From positions 496,001 through 560,000 of the forward strand of contig NZ_CP009516.1 of assembly GCF_000970285.1 (NCBI RefSeq): DNA of 64,000 bases, read 5' to 3'. Positions 25,839 through 33,673 of this stretch are shown one piece after another. How positions within the stretch are numbered: position 1 is the first letter of the stretch; the number at the start of each line of letters is the position of its first letter. The DNA is from Methanosarcina horonobensis HB-1 = JCM 15518. Its GTDB lineage: Archaea > Halobacteriota > Methanosarcinia > Methanosarcinales > Methanosarcinaceae. The translations under genes and the position numbers were made by a program. The notes under the pieces are model-generated. The model was not told the DNA's origin, ran no database searches, and worked only from the letters and a program-made list of their open reading frames with translations.

Positions 25839-27016
25839 ATGAAGAATAGATTCAAAAGACATTTACTGCTCACCTTGTTCCTGATAACCTTCTCCATTTT
25901 TATTTCAGGTTGTGCAGAAGAGTCCGGTGCCGAAGAAGTTTCATCTAACATTCAACCCAGTGCTGAAGAAATTGTGTCTAACATGCAGATGGAAATGGAC
26001 AGTCTCGAAGACTATTCTTTTACTATGTATGTAAATTCAACTTCAAGGCAGCAGAATCCAGAAGTGCATGAAATTATATGGAAAAAACCCGATTTAATGA
26101 AAATGACTATTTTAAGCCCGGATAAAGATACGGAAGTAATTATGGCATTGACGGAGATTTCCAATGGATCTATAATTCCGAATCCAGGACTGTTTTCAAA
26201 ACGGAGATTTCTGATGATTTTAATGATTTGAAACTCTTCGAGCCTGATGTTTATGCTGAGTTTTTGAATGGTATTATTCTTAATGGGAAGCTACCTTCCC
26301 TCCTCGGGACCGAAAACATCGATGGGAATAACGCATATGTACTTGAGCTTACCCCTTCCGAGAAAAACGAATCGCTCCAATGGAAATCAAAAATATGGGT
26401 TGACGGAGAAAACTGGATGCTCATCAGGTGTGAACTGTATGACAATGAAGGGAATCCTTATCTTGAGATAGAAATCCGGGATGTGAAATTGAACGCTGGA
26501 ATTCCAGACTCTGAATTTAAAGTTCCAGATGGCGCGCAGGTAAAAGTACTGGGATCGGAAGACTTCAAAAATGAAACCGAAAAAATGACGCTTGAAGAAG
26601 CAAAACAGTTTATTGATTTTGAAATACTCACTCCTGAATATCTTCCGGAGGGCTACGAATTTAATTATTCAATGGTCTCTTCCAGTAAGGATATGCCTTA
26701 TTCGACTTTTGTCCATAGTGGTTTCAGCGTTTTTGCAGGGCAGCATTACGAAAAAATCACTCTCGTGTATACAAAAGGAGATAATGAAATACGTATCATT
26801 GAAGGCGTTTCTGAAAAAGGCTTACCTGAAATTCAGGATTTTGAAAATGAAGGAGAATATATTCAGGTAAATAACATGAACGGTACGATTTCTCCAATAT
26901 TTGGTGGAAATATGAAAGCTCTGACTTGGCAAGATGAAGAGCTTGAAGTCACTATCATCTCCTCTCTTGATAAGGCAGAGCTGCTTAATATAGCAGAATC
27001 TTTTCCTGAAGCTTAA
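25839..27016 (+). pseudogene. Frameshifted LolA-like lipoprotein
   Basis: The first part (25839 to about 26150) encodes a lipoprotein N-terminus with lipobox IFISGC and the start of an outer-membrane-lipoprotein-carrier-like domain (EEIVSNMQMEMDSLEDYSF). From about 26150 the homologous frame moves: GDFQWIYNSESRTVFKTEIS continues directly into the long second frame (KLFEPDVYAEFLNG) to 27016. A one-base deletion near 26152, after codons for MALT, accounts for this. As written, two proteins of about 130 and 262 residues result. The intact gene would encode about 392 residues, similar to DUF4367/LolA-type archaeal lipoproteins. Confidence 0.75.
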
Positions 27017-27079
27017 TGAGTTCTCAAAAAAGAATGAGTAAAGATGAAGCTCAAAGCTTCATCCTTCAAATTTATTCTA

Positions 27080-27240
27080 TTATTGTTCCTGTTTTCTTGC
27101 CATTTTCTTCTTTGCAAGCTTCTCAATAATTCCGAGGCTAACCTCGCTGCCACCTACGCTCAGTTTCCGTTGGCAACTGCGCTGTCAAGGAAGTGTTGTT
27201 CTGTCAGAATGCGGACAACAAGAGAGGTATGTCTTCCGGG
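27080..27240 (-). pseudogene. Decayed 3' fragment of an FrhB-like gene
   Basis: The minus-strand translation reads LVVRILTEQHFLDSAVANG, then after a one-base shift LSVGG and LGIIEKLAKKKMARKQE. This matches the C-terminus of the FrhB-like protein encoded at 31884-32921 (RTLVGQHLLDSAVANGKLSV and KLAKKKMARKQE). At DNA level 27031-27240 aligns with 31831-32043 almost without gaps. The rest of the gene is missing here, so this is a relic of duplication or of an insertion. Confidence 0.8.
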
Positions 27241-27615
27241 TCCTGACTGTTTCTCGTGAGAAATCAGATAAAGAATGATTTTGCGGGTTTCTGATTTAAC
27301 CACTCTATGGTGATGAAGAGGCGGTATTAGCCTAATTTTTGCTTTACTTTAAAAAGCTCCATGATAAAAAAGCTCATATATCTTAATCAGTAATTATCTT
27401 AATTATTAAGATACTTTTTGATTAAGAGGATATACCATGAAAAGAAGATCCCAAGGTGTAAGCACAGAAGTTCTCATCATTAAGATGCTTATAAAAAAAA
27501 TTAGTAGTTTTGTAAAGTGCAACGAACATTTACGAAAAGTCTCAAAATTGATGATATTACTAAACAATCTGCGAGAAATCCCTCTCTGCATAAGTCACAG
27601 GGTGGGTGAACGGTC
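27241..27615. other. Leader region of the CARDB/ABC cassette
   Basis: A 375-bp region with the operator-like palindrome, an imperfect AAATCAGA/TCTGATTT inverted repeat near 27262-27297, and a 60-codon frame at 27437-27619. That frame has a pilin-like start (KRRSQGVSTEV) but no hydrophobic helix and is not called as a gene. Confidence 0.4.
27395..27413. promoter_or_regulatory. 19-bp perfect palindrome upstream of the ABC cassette
   Basis: TATCTTAATTATTAAGATA is perfectly symmetrical around one base. Extra half sites (ATCTTAAT near 27379, ATTAAGA near 27422, ATTAAGATG near 27478) cluster around it. It is a likely operator for the cassette starting at 27616. Confidence 0.5.
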
Positions 27616-28923
27616 ATGAATCTGTCGAGAATTTCAATTAAGATAGCAGTGGTTATGCTCATTGTTATCTCAAATATAAATGTGGTTAGTGCAGGGACTT
27701 ATGAGCCATCACCAAATGCAAATTTTGAAATTCTCTCAGCTGAGGTTAGTCCGCAGCCGGCCAGACCCGGACAAGATATGTTTGTAAAAATCAATATTGA
27801 AAATTATGGAAGAAAACCTGCTGAAGGTATTGTTTTAGAGATAGAAGATAACTATCCATTTCATTTCAAATATTCAAATACAGAATACAATGTTTCAAAA
27901 CATTATACTGAACCAATCACAGTTATTCCGAAGATTTCCGAATACGGTAACTATGAAGCATTTTATCATTTCACTGTCGACCCAAAAGCAAAATCCGGAG
28001 AATATGAGCTAACATTCAGGATCTCCAGTAACGAGAATAATGCAATATCCAGAATGAAAAATGGTGAGGCAGGCTATATAAAAAATATAAAAATTTATGT
28101 TGAAGGGAAACCTGATCTTGAAATTGAGTCCCTGTTATCCGATGAGGTTATCCAGCCGGGAGAAAATTTTAACTTGTCAGTTAAAGTGAACAGTGTAGGG
28201 ACAGGAAATGCAAAAAATGCACGTATTAGTTTGGATCTGGATGAACTCCCGGAGATAGCCCCTCTGGATGACAACAGCAAATTTCTTTCTCTATTAGATG
28301 CGGGAAAGTCCGAGACTGTGAATTTCCATTTGCAGCTCAGTAAAGAGGCTGAGGCAAAAACATACAATATCCCGATTAGAGTATCTTTTACTGATGAAGC
28401 TGAACAGTTAAACCTCTCTACTATAGAAACAATAGGGTTTCTGTCCAGGGGCAGAGCAGAATTGAGTTTTGCTTCAATTAAAACTGACCCTGTTTTACCA
28501 AAAGAAGGAGATTCGGTCGAACTCACTCTGCGGGTGGAAAACCCGGGCACTGTATCTGCAAAATCAGTTCAGGTCTATGCGGATCATCCTTTCAGGGGAA
28601 ACAAACAGTCATTCGTTGGAACATTAGAATCCAATGAAGACGGACCTGCTATCTTCACTTTTATCATCGATAAAGAGGGAAAGTATGAATTTCCTATCGC
28701 TATCACCTACAGTGACGATTTCGGAGATCACGAGTTAAAAACCAATGTAACTATTTATGCGTCAGAAGGCGGTTCAAACACTGGAAGCTCTATAGCTATT
28801 ATATTTATACTTCTCATTATTGGCGGTCTTCTTTATCGCAACTCCCAAGCCGGAAAAGCAAAGGACAGGATTATTCGGTATTTGCACAAAGATCGCCACT
28901 CGGATAAAGAGAACACCAAATGA
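27616..28923 (+). CDS. CARDB-type surface protein of an ABC cassette
   Basis: A 435-residue secreted protein. A signal peptide (MNLSRISIKIAVVMLIVISN, then INVVSA) precedes three immunoglobulin-like CARDB/COG1361 repeats, seen as PQPARPGQDMFVKINIENYG (about 38-57), VIQPGENFNLSVKVNSVGTG (about 178-197) and VLPKEGDSVELTLRVENPGT (about 293-312). A C-terminal membrane helix (SIAIIFILLIIGGLLY) and a basic tail end it. It probably presents an external domain that works with the permease and ATPase that follow. The permease starts 7 bp downstream. Confidence 0.83.
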   Translation: MNLSRISIKIAVVMLIVISNINVVSAGTYEPSPNANFEILSAEVSPQPARPGQDMFVKINIENYGRKPAEGIVLEIEDNYPFHFKYSNTEYNVSKHYTEPITVIPKISEYGNYEAFYHFTVDPKAKSGEYELTFRISSNENNAISRMKNGEAGYIKNIKIYVEGKPDLEIESLLSDEVIQPGENFNLSVKVNSVGTGNAKNARISLDLDELPEIAPLDDNSKFLSLLDAGKSETVNFHLQLSKEAEAKTYNIPIRVSFTDEAEQLNLSTIETIGFLSRGRAELSFASIKTDPVLPKEGDSVELTLRVENPGTVSAKSVQVYADHPFRGNKQSFVGTLESNEDGPAIFTFIIDKEGKYEFPIAITYSDDFGDHELKTNVTIYASEGGSNTGSSIAIIFILLIIGGLLYRNSQAGKAKDRIIRYLHKDRHSDKENTK

Positions 28924-28930
28924 CCGGAAG

Positions 28931-30163
28931 ATGGTGAAAATGCTGAAGGATAATGTCAATGTCGGTTTTGTCAGTGCATCAACTTCCATCCGGAGAGGGA
29001 ACAAAAAAACTACTATCTTCATTATTCTTGTTCTCACTCTCATTTACCTGAATCTCGTATTTCTGCCTTCGCTGACACAGGGCATGGTGTACACTTTCAT
29101 ATTACCTATTAGGGACTATGAATTCGGAGACATTGTTGTTGAGCCCACAGGAGATAACGCCTATATAAGCGATGTTGATAATGTTTTGTTAAAAATAGAA
29201 AGTATTGATGGAGTGGAAGGAGCCACAAAGAGACTGGGTACCGGAGGTTCGCTGCAATATCGGCAAAAGGTTGTTCCGAGCGCCAGAATTTTGGGAGTTA
29301 TCCCCTCCGGTGAGGAAGCAGTATCCAAATATCCCGATATTGTGACCCAGGGAGAGTTCTTAGGTAAGCTCGCCAGGGATGAGATCATGCTTGGCGCCTC
29401 ACTGGCAGGCATTGGCGAATCGTCAGAAACCCTCGATACTCTTGAAGGTGTTACTGTCGGTTCGATAATCACTGTAAGATATAGTAATGGTGTTGAGAGG
29501 GAATACAAAGTCAAAGGAATTCACGGTAAAGGGACTGGGGATATAGAAGCTAAAGATGTAACTGCATTAGTCCACTATCAAGAACTTGAGTCAGTCCTTA
29601 ATATGTCCGGTGAAGGCAAAGCATCTTCTGTGATAGTAAAAACTGCTGTAGGAGAGGAAGACAGGGTTAAGGAAAAGATCATCACTGTTGGAGTAAAAGA
29701 ATATGTATCCACATGGCAGGAAAAAATCGAAGTCTCTATCGATCAAGGTCTGCAAAGTATGAGAGTCATTGATCTGATGTCAACTGTAGTCGGTTTAATT
29801 GTGGGTGCTGCACTGATCTTTATCATCATTTACATTAATACGCTAAACAGAAAAAGAGAAATTGGCATACTAAAAGCTATTGGAATCAGTCCCGGATCAA
29901 TAATTATTTCTTATTTTTTTATTAGTCTGTTTTATGTAATCTCCGGAGTTGGCCTGGGTCTGGTCTTATTTTTGGCCGTTGCCCTTTACTTACGGGCAAA
30001 TCCTCTGATATTCTTCGAGACACTTGAACTGGCTCCGGAAATCAACATTTCGCTGCTGGCTCAAAGTGCATTTGCCATGATCTTCATGGGAATAGTGGCG
30101 GGATTCCTCCCTGCGTGGTTCGTTACAAGGCAGAAAATGTTGGATGCTATATGGGGCAAATAA
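28931..30163 (+). CDS. FtsX/MacB-type ABC permease
   Basis: MacB/FtsX-family permease of 410 residues. The first helix is TIFIILVLTLIYLNLVFLP; a periplasmic-side domain of about 220 residues follows (YEFGDIVVEPTGDNAYISD). Three C-terminal helices are VVGLIVGAALIFIIIYINTL, SYFFISLFYVISGVGLGLVL and a last one with IFMGIVAGFLPAW. The segment KREIGILKAIGISPGSI is the family coupling motif. ATG 28931 is chosen as the first start after the previous stop; ATG 28940 is possible. It works with the ATPase encoded 1 bp downstream. Confidence 0.85.
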   Translation: MVKMLKDNVNVGFVSASTSIRRGNKKTTIFIILVLTLIYLNLVFLPSLTQGMVYTFILPIRDYEFGDIVVEPTGDNAYISDVDNVLLKIESIDGVEGATKRLGTGGSLQYRQKVVPSARILGVIPSGEEAVSKYPDIVTQGEFLGKLARDEIMLGASLAGIGESSETLDTLEGVTVGSIITVRYSNGVEREYKVKGIHGKGTGDIEAKDVTALVHYQELESVLNMSGEGKASSVIVKTAVGEEDRVKEKIITVGVKEYVSTWQEKIEVSIDQGLQSMRVIDLMSTVVGLIVGAALIFIIIYINTLNRKREIGILKAIGISPGSIIISYFFISLFYVISGVGLGLVLFLAVALYLRANPLIFFETLELAPEINISLLAQSAFAMIFMGIVAGFLPAWFVTRQKMLDAIWGK

Positions 30164-30164
30164 T

Positions 30165-30875
30165 ATGATAAAAGTAAAAGACCTGAAACGGTACTATGAA
30201 TCCGGGGAAGAAACTATAGCGGCTCTTGACGGCGTTTCCTTCGATATCGGGAAGGGGGAGTTCATCGCAGTTATGGGGGCAAGCGGGAGCGGTAAAACAA
30301 CGCTGTTGCGAATCTTAGGTTTGATCGATGGTTATACCACAGGGGAATATTTCATTGACTCTCTTGACACGGCTGGTCTGTCAGACACGGAAAAGACTAA
30401 CTACAGGTTAACGCAACTCGGTTATGTTTTTCAGGACTATGCATTGATCAATGAGATGACCGCACTGGAAAACGTGTATATCCTTTCTTTAATGGAAGGA
30501 AAGCCAAAAAAGGAATCGATAGAAATTTCACTGGAAGCATTAGAAAAAGTCGGTCTGGGAGGTAAAGCGAACAGAGTGCCAAACCAGCTCTCAGGAGGAG
30601 AAAAGCAGCGTGTTGCCGTTGCACGGGCTATTGCGAAAAATCCGGGTGTTTTATTTGCGGACGAACCCTGTGCAAATCTTGACACAAAAACCTCCGAAGA
30701 AGTGCTGGAATTATTTAAGGAATTAAACACTAAATACAGGCAAACGATCGTTATGGTGACCCACGAACCCTGGCACGTGAAGTATGTTTCCCGTGTCATC
30801 GAGCTTAAAGACGGTATCATCATCTCGGATGAGAAGACGGCAGACCGACATCGAAATAATGATATGGACGGATAA
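30165..30875 (+). CDS. ABC transporter ATPase (LolD/MacB type)
   Basis: A 236-residue ABC ATPase with Walker A GASGSGKTTLL (about 38-48), Q-loop VFQDYALINEM, signature LSGGEKQRVAVARA (about 138-151), Walker B VLFADEPCANLDT and switch His in VMVTHEPWHV. Start ATG 30165 gives the standard MIKVKDLKRYY; the TTG upstream overlaps the permease. This LolD-like class does not move solutes but drives mechanical work by FtsX-type permeases, for example on lipoproteins or surface complexes. It is the last gene of the cassette. Confidence 0.9.
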   Translation: MIKVKDLKRYYESGEETIAALDGVSFDIGKGEFIAVMGASGSGKTTLLRILGLIDGYTTGEYFIDSLDTAGLSDTEKTNYRLTQLGYVFQDYALINEMTALENVYILSLMEGKPKKESIEISLEALEKVGLGGKANRVPNQLSGGEKQRVAVARAIAKNPGVLFADEPCANLDTKTSEEVLELFKELNTKYRQTIVMVTHEPWHVKYVSRVIELKDGIIISDEKTADRHRNNDMDG

Positions 30876-30934
30876 TATTTGAGATAATTTACCATTTAAA
30901 AATGAAACTGCATTTTAAGGATGAATAACCCGAC

Positions 30935-30947
30935 TTTGACAGTTTTC
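30935..30947. promoter_or_regulatory. Half-palindrome TTTGACAGTTTTC
   Basis: TTTGACAGT matches half of the palindrome TTTGACTGTCAAA in front of the MarR gene. The wider 30925-30944 sequence (ATAACCCGACTTTGACAGTT) is also an approximate reverse complement of 31331-31348. It may be a second binding site of the MarR protein at the end of the ABC cassette. Confidence 0.35.
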
Positions 30948-31020
30948 ACTCCTTAATTTACAGTAATTCTGGTACACTACCCGTCCTCTCTTCCTGATCA
31001 ATCATATATCTCAGCCCCAT

Positions 31021-31250
31021 AAGCGTTACTATATCGACGAAAAGGTCAAAGAGTCCATAGAGCTGAATGTCAAAGAAGTCGAAGACATGGACGAAGAATA
31101 GATCAGCAAAAGAAGAAAAATTACAGGTAAATGTGAAAGACATTACTGAGTCAATCAAGAAAGCAACTGCGAAAATCGAAGAAGTCAAGGACATCATAGA
31201 GTTGGTTCACAGCCAGAATTATTCCGATGGGAAAGCATATATTCTCGTTG
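31021..31250 (+). pseudogene. Short decayed coding stretch, coiled-coil-like
   Basis: One frame from 31021 reads KRYYIDEKVKESIELNVKEV then EDMDEE and TAG at 31099. Another frame continues from about 31100 as AKEEKLQVNVKDITESIKKA then TAKIEEVKDIIELV. Both parts are amphipathic, and together they would form one small helical protein with a frameshift near 31095. There is no recognisable family; this is weakly supported. Confidence 0.3.
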
Positions 31251-31326
31251 GGAATAGTGTCAAATGTCCTTAATTTTGCCTGCATTTTTGGTTGAACACA
31301 ATAAAACTAAGAACACTTTTATTACT

Positions 31327-31339
31327 TTTGACTGTCAAA
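31327..31339. promoter_or_regulatory. MarR-type operator
   Basis: TTTGACTGTCAAA is a perfect 13-bp palindrome ending 11 bp before ATG 31351 of the MarR gene, at a position where binding would block transcription or its start. Autoregulation is the simplest reading. Confidence 0.55.
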
Positions 31340-31350
31340 GTTGGGTAACT

Positions 31351-31818
31351 ATGATTGACTCGAAGCGTGATAAATTATTTGAAGAAATTATGCAGGCTGG
31401 CAGAGAAGAATCCCGTCTATCAATTCTTTTCAGGAACTTAATAGCAGAAAAAGTTGGAAGTAATATAACCGACCAGGAATGTATGGATTTTCTTATGGAA
31501 ATGGGAAAAGCAACTCCCGGAGATCTGGCCAGAATAACTGGTCTGACAACAGGAGCAATAACAAGCGTAATTGATAGGCTGGAAAGAGCAGGTTTTGTGA
31601 AAAGAGAAAGAGATACAAAAGACCGAAGAAAAGTCTTTGTCAAACCAATAGCTGGAAGCGCTGAAAAAGCAGAGAAGGTTTATAGTTCTTTTGTTGAAGA
31701 TATGCTTCAATATATGGATAAATATTCTGATTCGGAACTCGAGTTAATTAGAGATCACTATCAAAACATGGCTAAAATTTTTGCCAGGCAAATCGAAAAA
31801 CTGAATCAGGAAAAGTAA
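31351..31818 (+). CDS. MarR family transcriptional regulator
   Basis: A 155-residue winged-helix protein. The DNA-binding domain reads TPGDLARITGLTTGAITSVI then DRLERAGFVKRERDTKDRRK (about residues 53-92), the MarR recognition helix and wing. A dimerising C-terminal helix ends KIFARQIEKLN. ATG 31351 gives a normal N-terminus; an upstream start at 31264 would place the operator palindrome inside the gene. It lies downstream of the ABC cassette and may control it in response to a small molecule. Confidence 0.88.
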   Translation: MIDSKRDKLFEEIMQAGREESRLSILFRNLIAEKVGSNITDQECMDFLMEMGKATPGDLARITGLTTGAITSVIDRLERAGFVKRERDTKDRRKVFVKPIAGSAEKAEKVYSSFVEDMLQYMDKYSDSELELIRDHYQNMAKIFARQIEKLNQEK

Positions 31819-31883
31819 AAGAGTAAAAATAGAATGAAATAAAGATGAAGCTCAAAGCTTCACCCTTCAAGTTTATTCTATTA

Positions 31884-32921
31884 TTATTCCTGTTTTCTTG
31901 CCATCTTCTTCTTTGCAAGCTTCTCAACAATCCCAAGGTTAAGTTCTGCACCGTCTACACTCAGTTTGCCATTGGCAACTGCACTGTCAAGGAGATGCTG
32001 TCCAACAAGAGTACGGACGATAAGAGTCGTGTAGCCGTCCGGGCTTCCTACGGCTCCGGCAGAGATGTCAGCTTTGAGGGCGGTAAAGTCCGTGCATACT
32101 CCACAGCCCGGGCGGACTGTATCCTCAAGTTCTGCAAGTGGGATCACATACTGGGTCCCGTCGTTGAGAGTGATTTCGAGCTTGCCTTTTACATCAATGC
32201 GGCAGACTTTCATGGGTTCGAGTGCGTACTCGCTTTTTAGCTTGCCTGCGATGAGCTTTTCGTAGTCGAAGTTTTCAGTACAGAAGAGCCCGAGCACGAA
32301 ACGTATGGAATTCTTGTACGGGCGCACAAGCTGGTGGTCGGTCTCAAGCATCTTGCGGACTGCCTGAACGACACAGGGGACTCCGACAACTGCAATGTTT
32401 CTGTACTTTCTCTTTATTACTGCTTCCTTGAGGGAAGAGACAAGAGGCACCCACCAGTTGTACCGGCTTCCTGCCTGACCGATAAGAGCTTCACTTTTAG
32501 TAATTACCATGGAGTGAGGCTTGAGGGTCCAGGGGTCTTCGGTGACTGTCACAACTGCATCAACAAGGCCGGTATCAAGGGCATTTGCAAGGATTGCAGT
32601 AACTGCTCCTCCGCTCTGTTTTTTCGGGATCTCGAATTCTGCTTTGCCGGCAGTGATTTCCAGGTAGTCTCCGAGCAGGCTTGAAGGCTGTTCATCTAAC
32701 CTCGGGCATACTTCATAGCAGGCTCCACAGGGTACATCGTCAACAGCAGCCTTGCAGTAATTGTTGCTTTTCGGGTGTGTGGAATTGCCACCGGTTTCGA
32801 AGTACAGGGAATCAGCAGGGCAGACTGCAACGCAGGCTCCGCAGCCTGAGCAGAGTCCTGTGTCCCAGACTTTTGATTTGAGATCAAGATAACTTTTACT
32901 GATTGGTTTCTTTTCTGCCAT
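31884..32921 (-). CDS. F420-oxidoreductase (FrhB/FpoF-like) subunit of glutamate synthase
   Basis: A 345-residue FrhB-family flavoprotein. Two [4Fe-4S] sets, CSGCGACVAVCPADS (about 23-37) and CGACYEVCPRL (about 69-79), precede the FrhB domains (KQSGGAVTAILANALDTGLV at 98-117, CGVCTDFTALKADISAGAVG near 272-291). FrhB/FpoF proteins take hydride from reduced F420. This gene ends a four-gene operon with three glutamate synthase pieces, so F420H2 rather than NADPH may feed glutamate synthesis. That pairing is inference. A decayed copy of its 3' end lies at 27080-27240. Confidence 0.85.
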   Translation of the reverse strand: MAEKKPISKSYLDLKSKVWDTGLCSGCGACVAVCPADSLYFETGGNSTHPKSNNYCKAAVDDVPCGACYEVCPRLDEQPSSLLGDYLEITAGKAEFEIPKKQSGGAVTAILANALDTGLVDAVVTVTEDPWTLKPHSMVITKSEALIGQAGSRYNWWVPLVSSLKEAVIKRKYRNIAVVGVPCVVQAVRKMLETDHQLVRPYKNSIRFVLGLFCTENFDYEKLIAGKLKSEYALEPMKVCRIDVKGKLEITLNDGTQYVIPLAELEDTVRPGCGVCTDFTALKADISAGAVGSPDGYTTLIVRTLVGQHLLDSAVANGKLSVDGAELNLGIVEKLAKKKMARKQE

Positions 32922-32927
32922 TTCTGA

Positions 32928-33671
32928 TCACTCCCAGACATATTTGCTTGCGAAAGGCCGGCTGCTTGCAGGTCCGATCCTTGTGTAGTTTGTGTCCAGG
33001 AACTCTGCGGGGTCAAGATCAAAGTGTTCGCAGAAGCTCTTTATAACCGGGGAGATGCGCTCAAGGTCGCTCTCGGTGAACTCAAATTTCTTGGCTCCTA
33101 CTCCGAGGAGGTAATCATCCACATCACCGCGGATAATGATTTCTCCCCCGTGAATTCCGCTTCCTATGCCTCTGTCGGTCATGGCTTTTTCTTTGCCAAT
33201 GCCAAGCACGAGCACAAGGCCGCCTGCCATATATTCTCCGAGGAAGGAATGGGCTGTTCCGCCTACTACGAGTATGGGTCTTGCTTCAACCTCATACTGT
33301 TTCATGTGGATGCCGCCGCGGTATCCGATGTTGTTCTTTATAAAGACCTTTCCTCCGCGCATCCCGTGAGCAACCGCATCTCCTGCGCTTCCGTGAATTA
33401 CAAGCATGCCGCTGTCCATTGTGTTTCCGGGGGCGTGTTCGGCGTTCCCGTTTACTATACAGGTGGGACCACTCATGAACATTCCCAGGTCTCCTCCGGG
33501 AACTCCGTTAATTGTGATGCGGACATTGCCCCTTAAGCCATCTCCTATAAAGCGCTGTCCGAGTATATTGTCAAGGATAATCTCTTCTGCCCCGTCCGCA
33601 ACTGCAGCTCTGATCTTCTGGTTGAGGGGGGTGTAGTGCATACCTTTTGCGTCGATTCTTACCGTCTTCAT
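32928..33671 (-). CDS. Glutamate synthase, GXGXG domain subunit
   Basis: A 247-residue stand-alone version of the C-terminal beta-helix (GXGXG) domain of glutamate synthase. Repeats such as GQRFIGDGLRGNVRITINGV, GDLGMFMSGPTCIVNGNAEH and GTAHSFLGEYMAGGLVLVLG (about 148-167) form the right-handed helix that supports the ammonia tunnel. In bacteria this domain is fused to GltB; in archaea the enzyme is split, as here. It lies 6 bp upstream of the FrhB-like gene and 2 bp downstream of the FMN-domain gene. Confidence 0.92.
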   Translation of the reverse strand: MKTVRIDAKGMHYTPLNQKIRAAVADGAEEIILDNILGQRFIGDGLRGNVRITINGVPGGDLGMFMSGPTCIVNGNAEHAPGNTMDSGMLVIHGSAGDAVAHGMRGGKVFIKNNIGYRGGIHMKQYEVEARPILVVGGTAHSFLGEYMAGGLVLVLGIGKEKAMTDRGIGSGIHGGEIIIRGDVDDYLLGVGAKKFEFTESDLERISPVIKSFCEHFDLDPAEFLDTNYTRIGPASSRPFASKYVWE

Positions 33672-33673
33672 GT

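Noticed and set aside
27044-27259. 71-codon plus-strand frame (and a similar one at 31845)
   Set aside because: Both are antisense to the 3' end of the FrhB-like gene or its decayed copy; the coding signal is on the minus strand.
27437-27619. 60-codon frame starting like an archaeal pilin
   Set aside because: KRRSQGVSTEV resembles a class III signal, but the required hydrophobic helix is missing and the region looks like leader DNA with operators.
31264-31350. Upstream start for the MarR gene
   Set aside because: It would add 29 residues and put the operator palindrome in coding sequence; ATG 31351 fits the family better.
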